Shown here: positions 9,199-15,990 of the stretch, piece after piece
Position numbering within the stretch: position 1 is the first letter of the stretch
Layout of the letters: the number at the start of each line of letters is the position of its first letter
Assembly (NCBI GenBank): GCA_963643205.1
Contig: CAVIJJ010000023.1
Location: 1 to 25,801 of the forward strand
DNA from: Phil1 sp963643205
Lineage (GTDB): Bacteria; Bacillota; Clostridia; Christensenellales; CAG-138
Direction: 5' to 3'
DNA: 25,801 bases
Notes under the pieces: generated by a model
What the model saw: the letters and a program-made list of their open reading frames with translations, nothing else
What the model was told of the DNA's origin: nothing
Database searches by the model: none
Program-made: the position numbers and the translations under genes

Positions 9199-9875
9199 TG
9201 CCCATCCTCCATACGGTAGCCAACGTTTCTTACTGTTTTTATGGCCTCGCCGCTCTTACCGAGCTTTTGGCGAAGCGTTCTTATATGCATGTCTATAGTG
9301 CGGGTTTCGCCTATATAATCGGTACCCCAGACGCGCTCCATAAGCTGCTCACGCGTAAACGCCGTGCCTACATGGGAAAGGAAAAGCTTCAGCAGCTCAT
9401 ATTCCTTGTATGTAAGCTCCACGCGCTCGCCGTTCGCCGTTACGGTATGCTCATCGGTATTCATGCTTATGCCGCCAAGGGCAAGCACAGCACTTTCCTG
9501 CTTTACGCCGCAGCGCCTGAGCACCGCCCTAACGCAGGAGATAAGCTCCATAACCCCGAAGGGCTTAACAAGATAGTAATCCGCGCCAAGGTCAAGGCCC
9601 TGAATTTTATCGTATTCGCTGCCCTTAGCCGTTGCCATTACAACGGGGATTTTGCTGAGCACGGCGGATGATCTTATGCGCCTTAGAAGCTCTATGCCGT
9701 CTATGCCGGGCAGCATAACATCAAGCACGATAAGCTGTGGCTTATCCTTTTCGGTGGTTATGGCGGAATAAAAGCTTGTGCCGTCCTCAAAGCCCCTTGC
9801 CTCAAAGCCCGCGGAGCTTAGCGCGTATACCTCAATATCCCGTATGCTTGCGTCGTCCTCCACGCACCATATCAT
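9195..9875 (-). CDS. PhoB/PhoP-type response regulator (OmpR family)
   Basis: A 226-residue regulator. The receiver domain carries the acidic pair Asp7/Asp8, phospho-acceptor Asp52 (VLDVMLPG) and the LVKPFG lysine near residue 103. The C-terminal winged-helix DNA-binding domain is at about 130-224 (TYKEYELLKLFL, RTIDMHIRTLRQKLG, VRNVGYRM). It should bind Pho-box direct repeats like those found upstream of pstS. Its ribosome binding site, AAGGAGG, lies inside the last codons of phoU, five bases upstream of the gene boundary. It is called phoP in Gram-positives and phoB in Proteobacteria. I leave the symbol open because either is used for this operon type. Confidence 0.93.
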   Translation of the reverse strand: MIWCVEDDASIRDIEVYALSSAGFEARGFEDGTSFYSAITTEKDKPQLIVLDVMLPGIDGIELLRRIRSSAVLSKIPVVMATAKGSEYDKIQGLDLGADYYLVKPFGVMELISCVRAVLRRCGVKQESAVLALGGISMNTDEHTVTANGERVELTYKEYELLKLFLSHVGTAFTREQLMERVWGTDYIGETRTIDMHIRTLRQKLGKSGEAIKTVRNVGYRMEDGQ

Positions 9876-9880
9876 GCAAA

Positions 9881-10525
9881 TTATTCCTCCTTATGCACGC
9901 CTGTTACGGAGAATATGACCCACTCGGCAATATTCACGGCGTGGTCGGCTATGCGCTCAAAGTACTTGGCTATCATAAGCAGATCCAGCAAAAACTCGCC
10001 GTCAGTGGGGTTGGCCGCTATCATTTCGATCAGGCGCTGCTTAACCTTGTCAAAATAGGCATCGACAACGTCATCCGCGGCAATAACACTCTCCGCTGCT
10101 ATTGTATCACGTTCTACATAAGCGTCCACACTGTCCGTAACCATTTTTATGGCGGCGTTGGCCATTTCCTGCATAAGCTGCTCACTGCCGATGCTTCTGC
10201 CGCTGAGATAGGTTATTATCTCCGCTATGTCCTCCGCCTGGTCGCCTATGCGCTCCATATCGGTTATCATCTTAAGGGCGGCAGAAATCTGCCTTAAATC
10301 GCGCGCGACGGGCTGCTGCTGCAGCAAAAGCTTAAGGCACATAGATTCTATGCTGCGTTCCTTGCGGTCTATTTCCGCGTCAACGCCCGCGACCTTGGCG
10401 GCAAGCACCTTATCACCGCCGATAAGCGCCTCTATGGCCAAGCTTATGGCTTCCTCGCACATAGCGCCCATTTCTATAAGTTCCCTGTTCAGCTCTGCAA
10501 GCTGATTGTCAAAGCGGCTTCTCAT
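9881..10525 (-). CDS. phoU: Phosphate transport regulator PhoU
   Basis: A 214-residue, all-helical protein of normal family length, with two PhoU repeats of about 100 residues each. Recognisable stretches are the MRSRFDNQLAELNRELIEMG start, ERIGDQAEDIAE and its second-repeat counterpart ERIADHAVNIAEW; the conserved E/DxxxD metal-binding patterns sit in these. The family restrains Pst transport and relays phosphate sufficiency to the PhoR kinase. The start codon shares one base with the pstB stop (TAATG arrangement), and GGAGG lies 8 bases upstream. Its final codons (Lys-Glu-Glu) double as the ribosome binding site of the next gene. Confidence 0.95.
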   Translation of the reverse strand: MRSRFDNQLAELNRELIEMGAMCEEAISLAIEALIGGDKVLAAKVAGVDAEIDRKERSIESMCLKLLLQQQPVARDLRQISAALKMITDMERIGDQAEDIAEIITYLSGRSIGSEQLMQEMANAAIKMVTDSVDAYVERDTIAAESVIAADDVVDAYFDKVKQRLIEMIAANPTDGEFLLDLLMIAKYFERIADHAVNIAEWVIFSVTGVHKEE

Positions 10526-11292
10526 TAACCGAACCTCCCCGTAATGTAATCCTCTGTACGCTTATCCGTAGGCTGAGAGAAGATTTCCTCCGTACGGCCG
10601 TATTCTACAAGCTCTCCCAGCAGGAAGAACGCCGTGTTGTCCGAAATTCTTACGGCCTGCTGCATATTGTGGGTAACAATAACTATTGTATACTGCTCCT
10701 TTAACTGCATGGCAAGCTCTTCTATTTTTGAAGTTGAAATAGGATCAAGGGCGCTAGTGGGCTCATCCATAAGCAAAACATCCGGCTCAACCGCAAGCGC
10801 GCGGGCAATGCAAAGCCTTTGCTGCTGGCCGCCCGAAAGGCCGAGCGCGTTCTTTTTAAGCCTGTCCTTAACCTCGTCCCATATAGCGGCGCCGCGCAGG
10901 GATTTTTCAACTATATCGTCAAGCTTAGCCCTGTTCCTTATGCCGTGGGTACGCGGGCCGTAGGCAATATTGTCATATATGCTCATTGGAAATGGATTTG
11001 GCTTCTGGAAAACCATGCCTATCTGGCGCCTAAGCTCGCTTACATCTACGCCCGGGGCGAATATGTCCTCTCCCTTATATTCAACGCTGCCCGTTATCTT
11101 AACGCCCTGTACCAGATCGTTCATGCGATCCAATGTTTTAAGGAACGTGGACTTGCCGCAGCCGGAAGGGCCTATAAGGGCGGTGATGCTGTTTTTAGGA
11201 ATTTCTATATTTATGTTTTTCAAAGCCTGATGCGTACCGTACCGCAGGCAAAGCTCTTTTACGCTTATAATGCTCTTTTCTTGGGCTTCCAT
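10525..11292 (-). CDS. pstB: Phosphate ABC transporter ATP-binding protein PstB
   Basis: A 255-residue ATPase with Walker A GPSGCGKST at 41-49, signature LSGGQQQR, Walker B VLLMDEPTSALDP and a switch histidine in IVTHNM. LDRMNDLVQG and the PNPFPMSIYDNIAYGPR-like Q-loop segment are typical of PstB. I chose the ATG at 11292 because GGAG at 11303-11300 lies 7 bases before it. The ATG two codons earlier (11298) is only 1 base from that site, and the longer open frame to 11355 would overlap pstA. It energises phosphate import by PstSCA and is translationally linked to phoU. Confidence 0.95.
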   Translation of the reverse strand: MEAQEKSIISVKELCLRYGTHQALKNINIEIPKNSITALIGPSGCGKSTFLKTLDRMNDLVQGVKITGSVEYKGEDIFAPGVDVSELRRQIGMVFQKPNPFPMSIYDNIAYGPRTHGIRNRAKLDDIVEKSLRGAAIWDEVKDRLKKNALGLSGGQQQRLCIARALAVEPDVLLMDEPTSALDPISTSKIEELAMQLKEQYTIVIVTHNMQQAVRISDNTAFFLLGELVEYGRTEEIFSQPTDKRTEDYITGRFG

Positions 11293-11317
11293 ATTCATTC
11301 TCCTTTCTCTGCCGGGT

Positions 11318-12178
11318 TTATATCTGCTTTTTATTCTTAAAGTGGCGCGCTGCAAGCTCCGCGGTAAGGTTTATGACAAGCGTAAGTATCATAAGTATTG
11401 CCGCTATTGCGAACGCCGTATCAAAATCTCCGCGCTCCTTGGCGTATATATACAGCGCCACGGTAAGCGTTGCGCCTGAGCTTGAAAGCCCGGCGAAGAA
11501 TCCTTTTACGGTATGCGCGAGACCCGCCGTGAAAAGCAGGGCCGCGGACTCGCCGAGTATACGGCCGACCGAAAGTATGCAGCCGGTTATAACGCCGTCA
11601 ACGCAGCTTGGCAGCACAACCGTGCGTATTGTTCTCCACTTGCCGGCGCCCAGGCCGAACGCGCCCTCGCGATAGCTTTGAGGCACGGTTTTAAGGCTTT
11701 CCTGCGTTGTGCGCATAACGGTGGGCAGGTTCATTATAACAAGCGTAAGCGCGCCCGCCTTAATTGAGGTGCCCATCTTAAGGAACTCGCAGAAGAACAG
11801 CATGCCCACAAGGCCGTATATAATGCTCGGTATGCCCGAAAGGGTTTCCGCCGCGTATTCTATTACGCCTACAAGCTTTTTGTTCGTGGCGTACTCGCTA
11901 AGGTATATAGCGGCGCCCACGCCGAGCGGAAGCACGATTACTATGGTGGCGATCACGATATAAATCGTATTGAGTATATCGGGCAGAATGCCTATAGTGT
12001 CGTTCAGTATGCTGGGGGCCGTTGAAAGCAGCTGCCAATTTATATTGGGTATGCCGTGCCAAAGCACATAGCCTATCAAAAACAGCACCAGCGCGCCTAT
12101 GAGCACCGCGGACAGATGCATGATAAGCTTCATGGCTATTGTATACGCCCTGCGCTTAAAAGAATGCTTTCCGTTCAT
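11318..12178 (-). CDS. pstA: Phosphate ABC transporter permease PstA
   Basis: A 286-residue integral membrane permease with about six membrane spans. It has the binding-protein-dependent transport motif region around EGAFGLGAGKWRTIRTVVLP, which contacts PstB. GIPSIIYGLVGMLFF is a PstA/PstC hallmark. It starts 4 bases after the pstC stop, and its AGGAGG site lies inside the last codons of pstC, so the two are tightly coupled. The C-terminal end (RHFKNKKQI) is basic, as expected for the cytoplasmic side. Confidence 0.95.
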   Translation of the reverse strand: MNGKHSFKRRAYTIAMKLIMHLSAVLIGALVLFLIGYVLWHGIPNINWQLLSTAPSILNDTIGILPDILNTIYIVIATIVIVLPLGVGAAIYLSEYATNKKLVGVIEYAAETLSGIPSIIYGLVGMLFFCEFLKMGTSIKAGALTLVIMNLPTVMRTTQESLKTVPQSYREGAFGLGAGKWRTIRTVVLPSCVDGVITGCILSVGRILGESAALLFTAGLAHTVKGFFAGLSSSGATLTVALYIYAKERGDFDTAFAIAAILMILTLVINLTAELAARHFKNKKQI

Positions 12179-12182
12179 TCGC

Positions 12183-13085
12183 TTACGCCTCCTTGTTACG
12201 CTTGAGGAAGAAATTGAGCACCGCGTTTATAAGCATTATAAACACGAACAGTATCAGCGCTATTGAAAGCAGCGCCTGGCGCTGCAGGCCGCTTGAATAG
12301 GACATTTCGCTCGCAACGGCCGTTGTAAGGAACCTTACGCTTTCAAACAGGCTTGGCATATTGGCTACATTGCCTGAAACCATCATAACCGCCATGGCCT
12401 CGCCTATCGCCCTGCCTACACCAAGGACTACCGCCGCGGCGATACCGCTTCGCGTGGCCGGGACGGACACCCTGAAATACGTTTCCACCTCGTTCGCGCC
12501 GAGAGCCAATGACGCGTCCTCGTATTCCTTCGGCACTGCCTCAAGAGCCGTTACGGAAACCTTTATTATTGAGGGCAGTATCATAATGGCCAGCACTATT
12601 ATTGCCGCAAACAGGCTTGCCCCGTCCGGCACATTGAATATTTTTCTTATGCCGGGCACAAGCACCAGCATGCCCACAAGGCCGTATACAACGCTCGGTA
12701 TGCCCGCAAGCAGGCTTACGGCGGACTGCATTACGGTTTTAAGCTTTTTGGGGGCGAACTTGGCAATATAAACGCTTGCCATAAAGCCGACAGGCACGCC
12801 AAGCACTATGGCTCCGCAGGTGCCGTAGATACTGGTAAGTATAAAGGGCAGAATACCGAAGGAAGGTTCGGTAGTGGTGGCGGTTGAAGCCCACTCCCGG
12901 CCGAACAGGAACGGTATAAGGCCGATTTTCTTTATTGCGGGCAGGCCGGATATTATAAGATAAACCGTTATCAGCAGCACGCAGCCCACGGTTATAAGCC
13001 CGGCCGCAAGGAATATTCCGTGCACTATGGTTTCCGCCGACTTAGCCGCTTTTTTCTTAGCCGCTTTTTTCATTAATTGCTTCAT
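12183..13085 (-). CDS. pstC: Phosphate ABC transporter permease PstC
   Basis: A 300-residue permease, paralogous to PstA. It has a Lys/Ala-rich cytoplasmic N-terminus (KKAAKKKAAK), about six membrane spans, the AGIPSVVYGLVGMLVL segment and the ATPase-contact region DASLALGANEVETYFRVSVP. A strong GGAG site lies upstream of the ATG at 13085. A 76-base gap with a short hairpin separates it from pstS, whereas the remaining genes of the operon are packed within 0-30 bases. That fits extra pstS transcript relative to the membrane genes. Confidence 0.95.
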   Translation of the reverse strand: MKQLMKKAAKKKAAKSAETIVHGIFLAAGLITVGCVLLITVYLIISGLPAIKKIGLIPFLFGREWASTATTTEPSFGILPFILTSIYGTCGAIVLGVPVGFMASVYIAKFAPKKLKTVMQSAVSLLAGIPSVVYGLVGMLVLVPGIRKIFNVPDGASLFAAIIVLAIMILPSIIKVSVTALEAVPKEYEDASLALGANEVETYFRVSVPATRSGIAAAVVLGVGRAIGEAMAVMMVSGNVANMPSLFESVRFLTTAVASEMSYSSGLQRQALLSIALILFVFIMLINAVLNFFLKRNKEA

Positions 13086-13108
13086 GCCTGCTCCTTTCCG
13101 CTTAACAT

Positions 13109-13138
13109 AGATCTCGGACGGCTTATTGGACCGCCCTT
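13109..13138 (-). other. Intergenic hairpin between pstS and pstC
   Basis: The arms GGGCGG (13136-13131) and CCGTCC (13121-13116) can pair with one G-U pair. There is no T run, so it is more likely an mRNA-stability or partial-attenuation element than a full terminator. Such elements often let the binding protein be made in excess of the permeases. Confidence 0.4.
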
Positions 13139-13161
13139 GGGATTACTTATTCTTTTCACTC

Positions 13162-13986
13162 TCAGTCAGCCGCGGCAACCGCACCGGCATTGGAGATTAC
13201 CTCGGCCGCATCGGCGCTGGTGGCGTAATCGAAGAACTTCTGAGCGGTTTCGCTAAGCTCGGTGCCTTCCTTTGTTACCAGCACGAAGGGGCGCTGTACA
13301 ACGTAGCTGCCGTCCTTAACGGTTTCTTCGCTGAGGGTTACACCGCCTACGGACAGGGCCTTTACGGTATCCTTAACAGAGGCAAGGGAAGCATAGCCGA
13401 TGGCGTTGGGATTCTGGGACACGGTGGTTATAACATCACCGGTGGAGGTGAGCTCCTGACGATACCGGCAAGCATCGGTGGTGCCGGTGATGGACTCAAA
13501 GCCATCCCTGGTGCCGCTGCCGGCTTCACGGCCGATAAGCACGATTTCCGCATCGTCGCCGCCAACATCCTTCCAGTTGGTGATCTCGCCGGTATAAATC
13601 TTGGCGATGGTTTCAATGTCAAGGTCGTTTACGGGGTTATCGGGATGAACGATTATCGCGATGCCATCGTAAGCAAGAACGGTTTCCACCAGGCCTTCGG
13701 CCTTCTCATCGTCCTTGAGGCTTCTGCTGGAAAGACCGATATCGCAGCGGCCTTCAAGCACGGCTTTGATGCCGGAGCCGGATCCGGTGGGGTTATAAGT
13801 GAAAGTAGTGCCGGCGTTCTGGTTGGTGAAGGACTCACCAAGGGCGCCTATTACCTTTTCCATGCTGGTTGAGCCATCGGTTGAAACGGTACCGCCGGCA
13901 GTGGTGGCAGCAGTCTGGCTCGCGCAGCCTACTAACAGGGCAGCCGCGGTTACGGCGGCAAGTACGAACATAATCATCTTCTTCAT
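13162..13986 (-). CDS. pstS: Phosphate-binding lipoprotein PstS
   Basis: A 274-residue substrate-binding lipoprotein. The signal peptide ends in a lipobox, LVGC, with Cys21 as the lipidated residue. The mature protein has the phosphate-binding loops of the PBP-like family: STSMEKVIGALG, the TGSGSGIKA segment and the GREAGSGTRDGFESI segment. It captures phosphate outside the membrane and delivers it to PstC/PstA. AAAGGAG lies upstream of the ATG. As the first gene of the operon, it lies directly downstream of the Pho-box-like repeats at 14049-14092. Confidence 0.95.
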   Translation of the reverse strand: MKKMIMFVLAAVTAAALLVGCASQTAATTAGGTVSTDGSTSMEKVIGALGESFTNQNAGTTFTYNPTGSGSGIKAVLEGRCDIGLSSRSLKDDEKAEGLVETVLAYDGIAIIVHPDNPVNDLDIETIAKIYTGEITNWKDVGGDDAEIVLIGREAGSGTRDGFESITGTTDACRYRQELTSTGDVITTVSQNPNAIGYASLASVKDTVKALSVGGVTLSEETVKDGSYVVQRPFVLVTKEGTELSETAQKFFDYATSADAAEVISNAGAVAAAD

Positions 13987-14029
13987 GGTTTTTATCTCCT
14001 TTCGGTTCCTTCAAATCATTTACTTTATG

Positions 14030-14092
14030 CTTATATGATATTCGCGACATGTAAAATCAAAAAGAAGCGTTATGTAAAATCCATGTCAAATC
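14030..14092 (-). promoter_or_regulatory. Pho-box-like direct repeats and promoter of pstS
   Basis: Three direct repeats read on the minus strand: GATTTGACAT (14092-14083), GATTTTACAT (14081-14072) and GATTTTACAT (14058-14049). They are offset by 11 and 23 bases, so all lie on one face of the helix. Candidate -10 hexamers are TATCAT (14040-14035) or TATAAG (14035-14030). No -35 is correctly placed, as expected for an activator-dependent Pho promoter. Direct repeats of about 11-bp period are the known PhoP/PhoB binding pattern; binding here is inferred. Confidence 0.65.
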
Positions 14093-14110
14093 GAAAAAAG
14101 GCCGAATTTG

Positions 14111-14150
14111 CGCACAAAAAAGCGGCAGTACGCACTGCCGCCGGAAGTTT
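14111..14150 (-). terminator. Terminator after rubrerythrin
   Basis: A perfect 8-bp stem, GCGGCAGT (14122-14129) with ACTGCCGC (14134-14141), has a 4-base loop and is followed on the minus strand by TTTTTTG. It separates the perR-rbr unit from the Pho-controlled promoter of pstS. Confidence 0.88.
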
Positions 14151-14180
14151 TTGTTTATTCTTTTGTAAAACTCGGCCCTA

Positions 14181-14720
14181 TTAATAGTTCTCGGCCTTTA
14201 TTTCAAAATAGGACTTGGGATGCGCGCACACGGGACATACCTCGGGAGCCTTGGGACCCACATGGATATGGCCGCAGTTACTGCACTTCCAAACCACAAC
14301 GCCATCGCGCTCAAACACTATGCCCGCCTCTATATTCGCAAGCAGCTTATTGTAGCGTTCCTCATGCTCCTTCTCTATTTTACCTACCGCCTCGAACAGA
14401 TACGCTATGCGGGTGAAGCCCTCTTCCTTGGCTTCCTTGGCGAACTGAGCGTACATATCGGTCCACTCAAAGTTTTCACCGGCCGCGGCATCCTTAAGAT
14501 TGGCAATGGTATCGGGCACGGCGCCATCGTGCAGCAGCTTGAACCACATTTTGGCGTGTTCCTTTTCGTTGCCGGCGGTTTCCTCAAAAATATCGGCTAT
14601 CTGGTTATAGCCCTCTTTCCTGGCGGCGGAGGCATAATAGGTGTATTTGTTCCTCGCCTGGCTTTCGCCGGCAAACGCCGTCATCAGATTAGCTTCGGTT
14701 TTGCTTCCCTTAAGTTCCAT
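14181..14720 (-). CDS. Rubrerythrin
   Basis: A 179-residue non-haem di-iron peroxidase. The N-terminal four-helix ferritin-like domain carries iron ligands in FAGESQARNKY (Glu19), EETAGNEKEH (Glu52, His55) and the second-half KIEKEHE (Glu116, His119). The C-terminal rubredoxin domain has Cys146, Cys149, Cys162 and Cys165. The family reduces hydrogen peroxide in the cytoplasm of anaerobes. I chose the ATG at 14720 because AAAGGGAG lies 9 bases before it; the longer open frame to 14804 runs into perR. It lies 50 bases downstream of perR in the same direction, so the two are probably cotranscribed and peroxide-controlled. Confidence 0.95.
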   Translation of the reverse strand: MELKGSKTEANLMTAFAGESQARNKYTYYASAARKEGYNQIADIFEETAGNEKEHAKMWFKLLHDGAVPDTIANLKDAAAGENFEWTDMYAQFAKEAKEEGFTRIAYLFEAVGKIEKEHEERYNKLLANIEAGIVFERDGVVVWKCSNCGHIHVGPKAPEVCPVCAHPKSYFEIKAENY

Positions 14721-14770
14721 TTTTTGTTTCTCCCTTTCATTATTCATTTTTGTTGAACGCCCGTGCTGCG

Positions 14771-15154
14771 TTATTCGCGCTCCGCAGCGGCGCATTTTGC
14801 GCATATTCCGGAAAAAAGCATGCTTACCCCGTCCACAAATATCTCGCCTTGCTCATTCGCGGCCGAGCAGACATCGGGCAAGCTGACCATTATATCGAAC
14901 ATTTTTCCGCAGCGCCTGCACACTGCGTGATTATGCTCGGTTATATTCCCATCGAACCTGTCCGCCCCGTTGGGGTTTGGTATTTTAAGCACCGTTCCCG
15001 CCTCGGAAAGCTGGTTAAGATTGCGATACACGGTTGCGATGCTTATGCCCGGGTTTTGCTCCCTAACAAGCTCGTGCAGTTCGTCCGCCGTGGGGTGCAC
15101 GGGATTCTGCCTGAGCGTATTAAGTATTATTTCCCGCTGCCGTGAGTATATCAT
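14771..15154 (-). CDS. perR: PerR-type peroxide-sensing repressor (Fur family)
   Basis: A 127-residue Fur-family repressor. The winged-helix DNA-binding part contains SIATVYRNLNQL. The regulatory metal ligands of Bacillus subtilis PerR are all present with an offset of 17: His20, Asp68, His74, His76 and Asp87. Asp68, the equivalent of PerR Asp85, favours PerR over Fur or Zur. The structural zinc site is Cys79, Cys82, Cys118 and Cys121. The protein is expected to release DNA when iron-catalysed oxidation hits His20 or His74. GGAG lies 7 bases upstream of the ATG. The promoter carries a perfect palindrome, which suggests autoregulation, and rubrerythrin follows as a likely target. Confidence 0.9.
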   Translation of the reverse strand: MIYSRQREIILNTLRQNPVHPTADELHELVREQNPGISIATVYRNLNQLSEAGTVLKIPNPNGADRFDGNITEHNHAVCRRCGKMFDIMVSLPDVCSAANEQGEIFVDGVSMLFSGICAKCAAAERE

Positions 15155-15165
15155 GCTTCATCTCC

Positions 15166-15220
15166 TTAAGAACGATAACAGTTCTTAATCTTATTATATT
15201 CCAATTTGAAAGTATGTCAA
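15166..15220 (-). promoter_or_regulatory. perR-rbr promoter with palindromic operator
   Basis: On the minus strand, TTGACA (15220-15215) and TATAAT (15198-15193) are 16 bases apart, close to the ideal sigma-A promoter. Just downstream, covering the expected transcription start, TTAAGAAC and GTTCTTAA form a perfect 8-7-8 inverted repeat at 15188-15166. The position is that of a repressor operator, and the neighbouring gene makes PerR the natural candidate. The arms differ from the B. subtilis Per-box consensus, so the assignment is inferred. Confidence 0.75.
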
Positions 15221-15240
15221 TAATTATTTTATCATTGGTT

Positions 15241-15273
15241 ATAAAAAGAACTCCGGATCGCTCCGGAGTTCTT
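15241..15273 (-). terminator. Terminator after the zinc-ribbon gene
   Basis: A perfect 11-bp stem, AAGAACTCCGG (15246-15256) with its complement (15263-15273), has a 6-base loop and is followed on the minus strand by TTTTTATAACC. It ends the transcript of the zinc-ribbon gene, about 115 bases past its stop, and insulates the perR promoter. Confidence 0.82.
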
Positions 15274-15300
15274 ATTTGCCTTTTCTAATTCACCGATATA

Positions 15301-15366
15301 CCGCACTGCGGAACAAAGGGGATTAGCCCCAAAGGTGGGGGACGTTCTGCGTCCGCAAAAAACGGA
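15301..15366 (-). other. Cluster of small hairpins in the 3' region of the zinc-ribbon gene
   Basis: Four short stems follow one another in 66 bases: TCCG/CGGA (15352-15366), GGACG/CGTCC (15340-15354), GGGG/CCCC (15318-15330) and CCGC/GCGG (15301-15311). The first two overlap and so are mutually exclusive. No coding potential is apparent between the stop at 15388 and the terminator. Confidence 0.35.
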
Positions 15367-15387
15367 GGCTAAGTTATAAGCCGAAGC

Positions 15388-15663
15388 TTACCTTCCCCTG
15401 CGCGCCTGGAAGCAGGCAGAGCAGTAGATGGGCCTGTCGTTCTTGGGAACGAAAGGAATCTTGGTGGGCGCGCCGCACGCCGCGCAAACGGCGTCATACA
15501 TCTCACGCTCGCCGGAGCGCTGGGATTTACGAGCGTTCCTGCACGCCTTGCAACGGATGGGCTCATTCTGGAAGCCCTTCTCGGCATAGAATTCCTGCTC
15601 ACCGGCCGTGAAAACGAATTCAGCGCCGCAATCCTTGCATACCAATGTCTTGTCCTGGAACAT
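15388..15663 (-). CDS. Small double zinc-ribbon protein
   Basis: A 91-residue protein with two four-cysteine sites: Cys9, Cys12, Cys38, Cys41 and Cys60, Cys63, Cys81, Cys84. It matches the clostridial probable zinc-ribbon family (zf-trcl type, with a second CxxC-x17-CxxC module), recognised from MFQDKTLVCKDCGAEF and GEQEFYAEKGF. The function is unknown; nucleic-acid or ribosome binding is only suggested by the fold and the basic C-terminus. I chose the ATG at 15663 because an AAGGGG site lies upstream of it. The longer open frame to 15732 reads through the structured leader and is not conserved-looking. Confidence 0.88.
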   Translation of the reverse strand: MFQDKTLVCKDCGAEFVFTAGEQEFYAEKGFQNEPIRCKACRNARKSQRSGEREMYDAVCAACGAPTKIPFVPKNDRPIYCSACFQARRGR

Positions 15664-15694
15664 GTGTGTGTTTCCCCTTGTAAATTTATTTTTG

Positions 15695-15921
15695 CTGTAC
15701 CAAACCCCGGCTGACCTGGTCTTTGCCCCCACACTCGCCGTCAGGAGCTTTCGCTACTGAGCTTATTGCCTCCCACTACCGGCCCTCTCGCGCATTAAAA
15801 CGCGGACGGACTTACATCTAAGCCGCACCATGCTCACGGGCGCTTTGGCCCGCTTATGTGGATCGTTTTGCCTGCGACTGGCATCGACTTTCAACCACAG
15901 ACCCGAAGTGTTGGTATAACT
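15695..15921 (-). ncRNA. Large structured leader or ncRNA (raiA-motif candidate)
   Basis: About 227 nt follow a near-perfect promoter and precede the zinc-ribbon gene. The ends pair: UACCAA (15916-15911) with UUGGUA (15703-15698), then GGUCU with AGACC inside. Internal stems visible by eye are GUGG/CCAC around GCC-AGUCGCA-GGC, UAAGC/GCUUA around CGGGC-CAAAGC-GCCCG, CGCG/CGCG, and a GAAA tetraloop hairpin (AGC/GCU extended by UCAG/CUGA). Purine-rich unpaired links such as GUUGAAAGUC look like conserved tertiary sites. Length, lineage and recalled sequence style fit the raiA motif RNA of Firmicutes. I cannot run a covariance search, so the class is tentative. tmRNA, 6S and RNase P RNA do not fit. 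Confidence 0.65.
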
Positions 15922-15927
15922 TTTACT

Positions 15928-15956
15928 ATTATATTGCACCGTTTAGAAAAGTGCAA
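15928..15956 (-). promoter_or_regulatory. Strong promoter of the structured RNA
   Basis: On the minus strand, TTGCAC (15956-15951) and TATAAT (15933-15928) are separated by exactly 17 bases. Transcription would start near 15921, at the base of the outer stem of the structured RNA. Confidence 0.85.
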
Positions 15957-15990
15957 TACATTTTATTCCATAAAAATTATATATTTTTGC

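Noticed and set aside
14181..14804. Longer 207-residue form of rubrerythrin
   Set aside because: It would overlap perR; the family start and a good ribosome binding site are at 14720.
15388..15732. Longer 114-residue form of the zinc-ribbon protein
   Set aside because: The extra N-terminal residues are translated from the 3' part of the structured leader; a ribosome binding site precedes the ATG at 15663.
15695..15921. tmRNA, 6S RNA or RNase P RNA
   Set aside because: There is no tRNA-like end or CCA, no long rod with a central bubble, and the length is too short for RNase P RNA.
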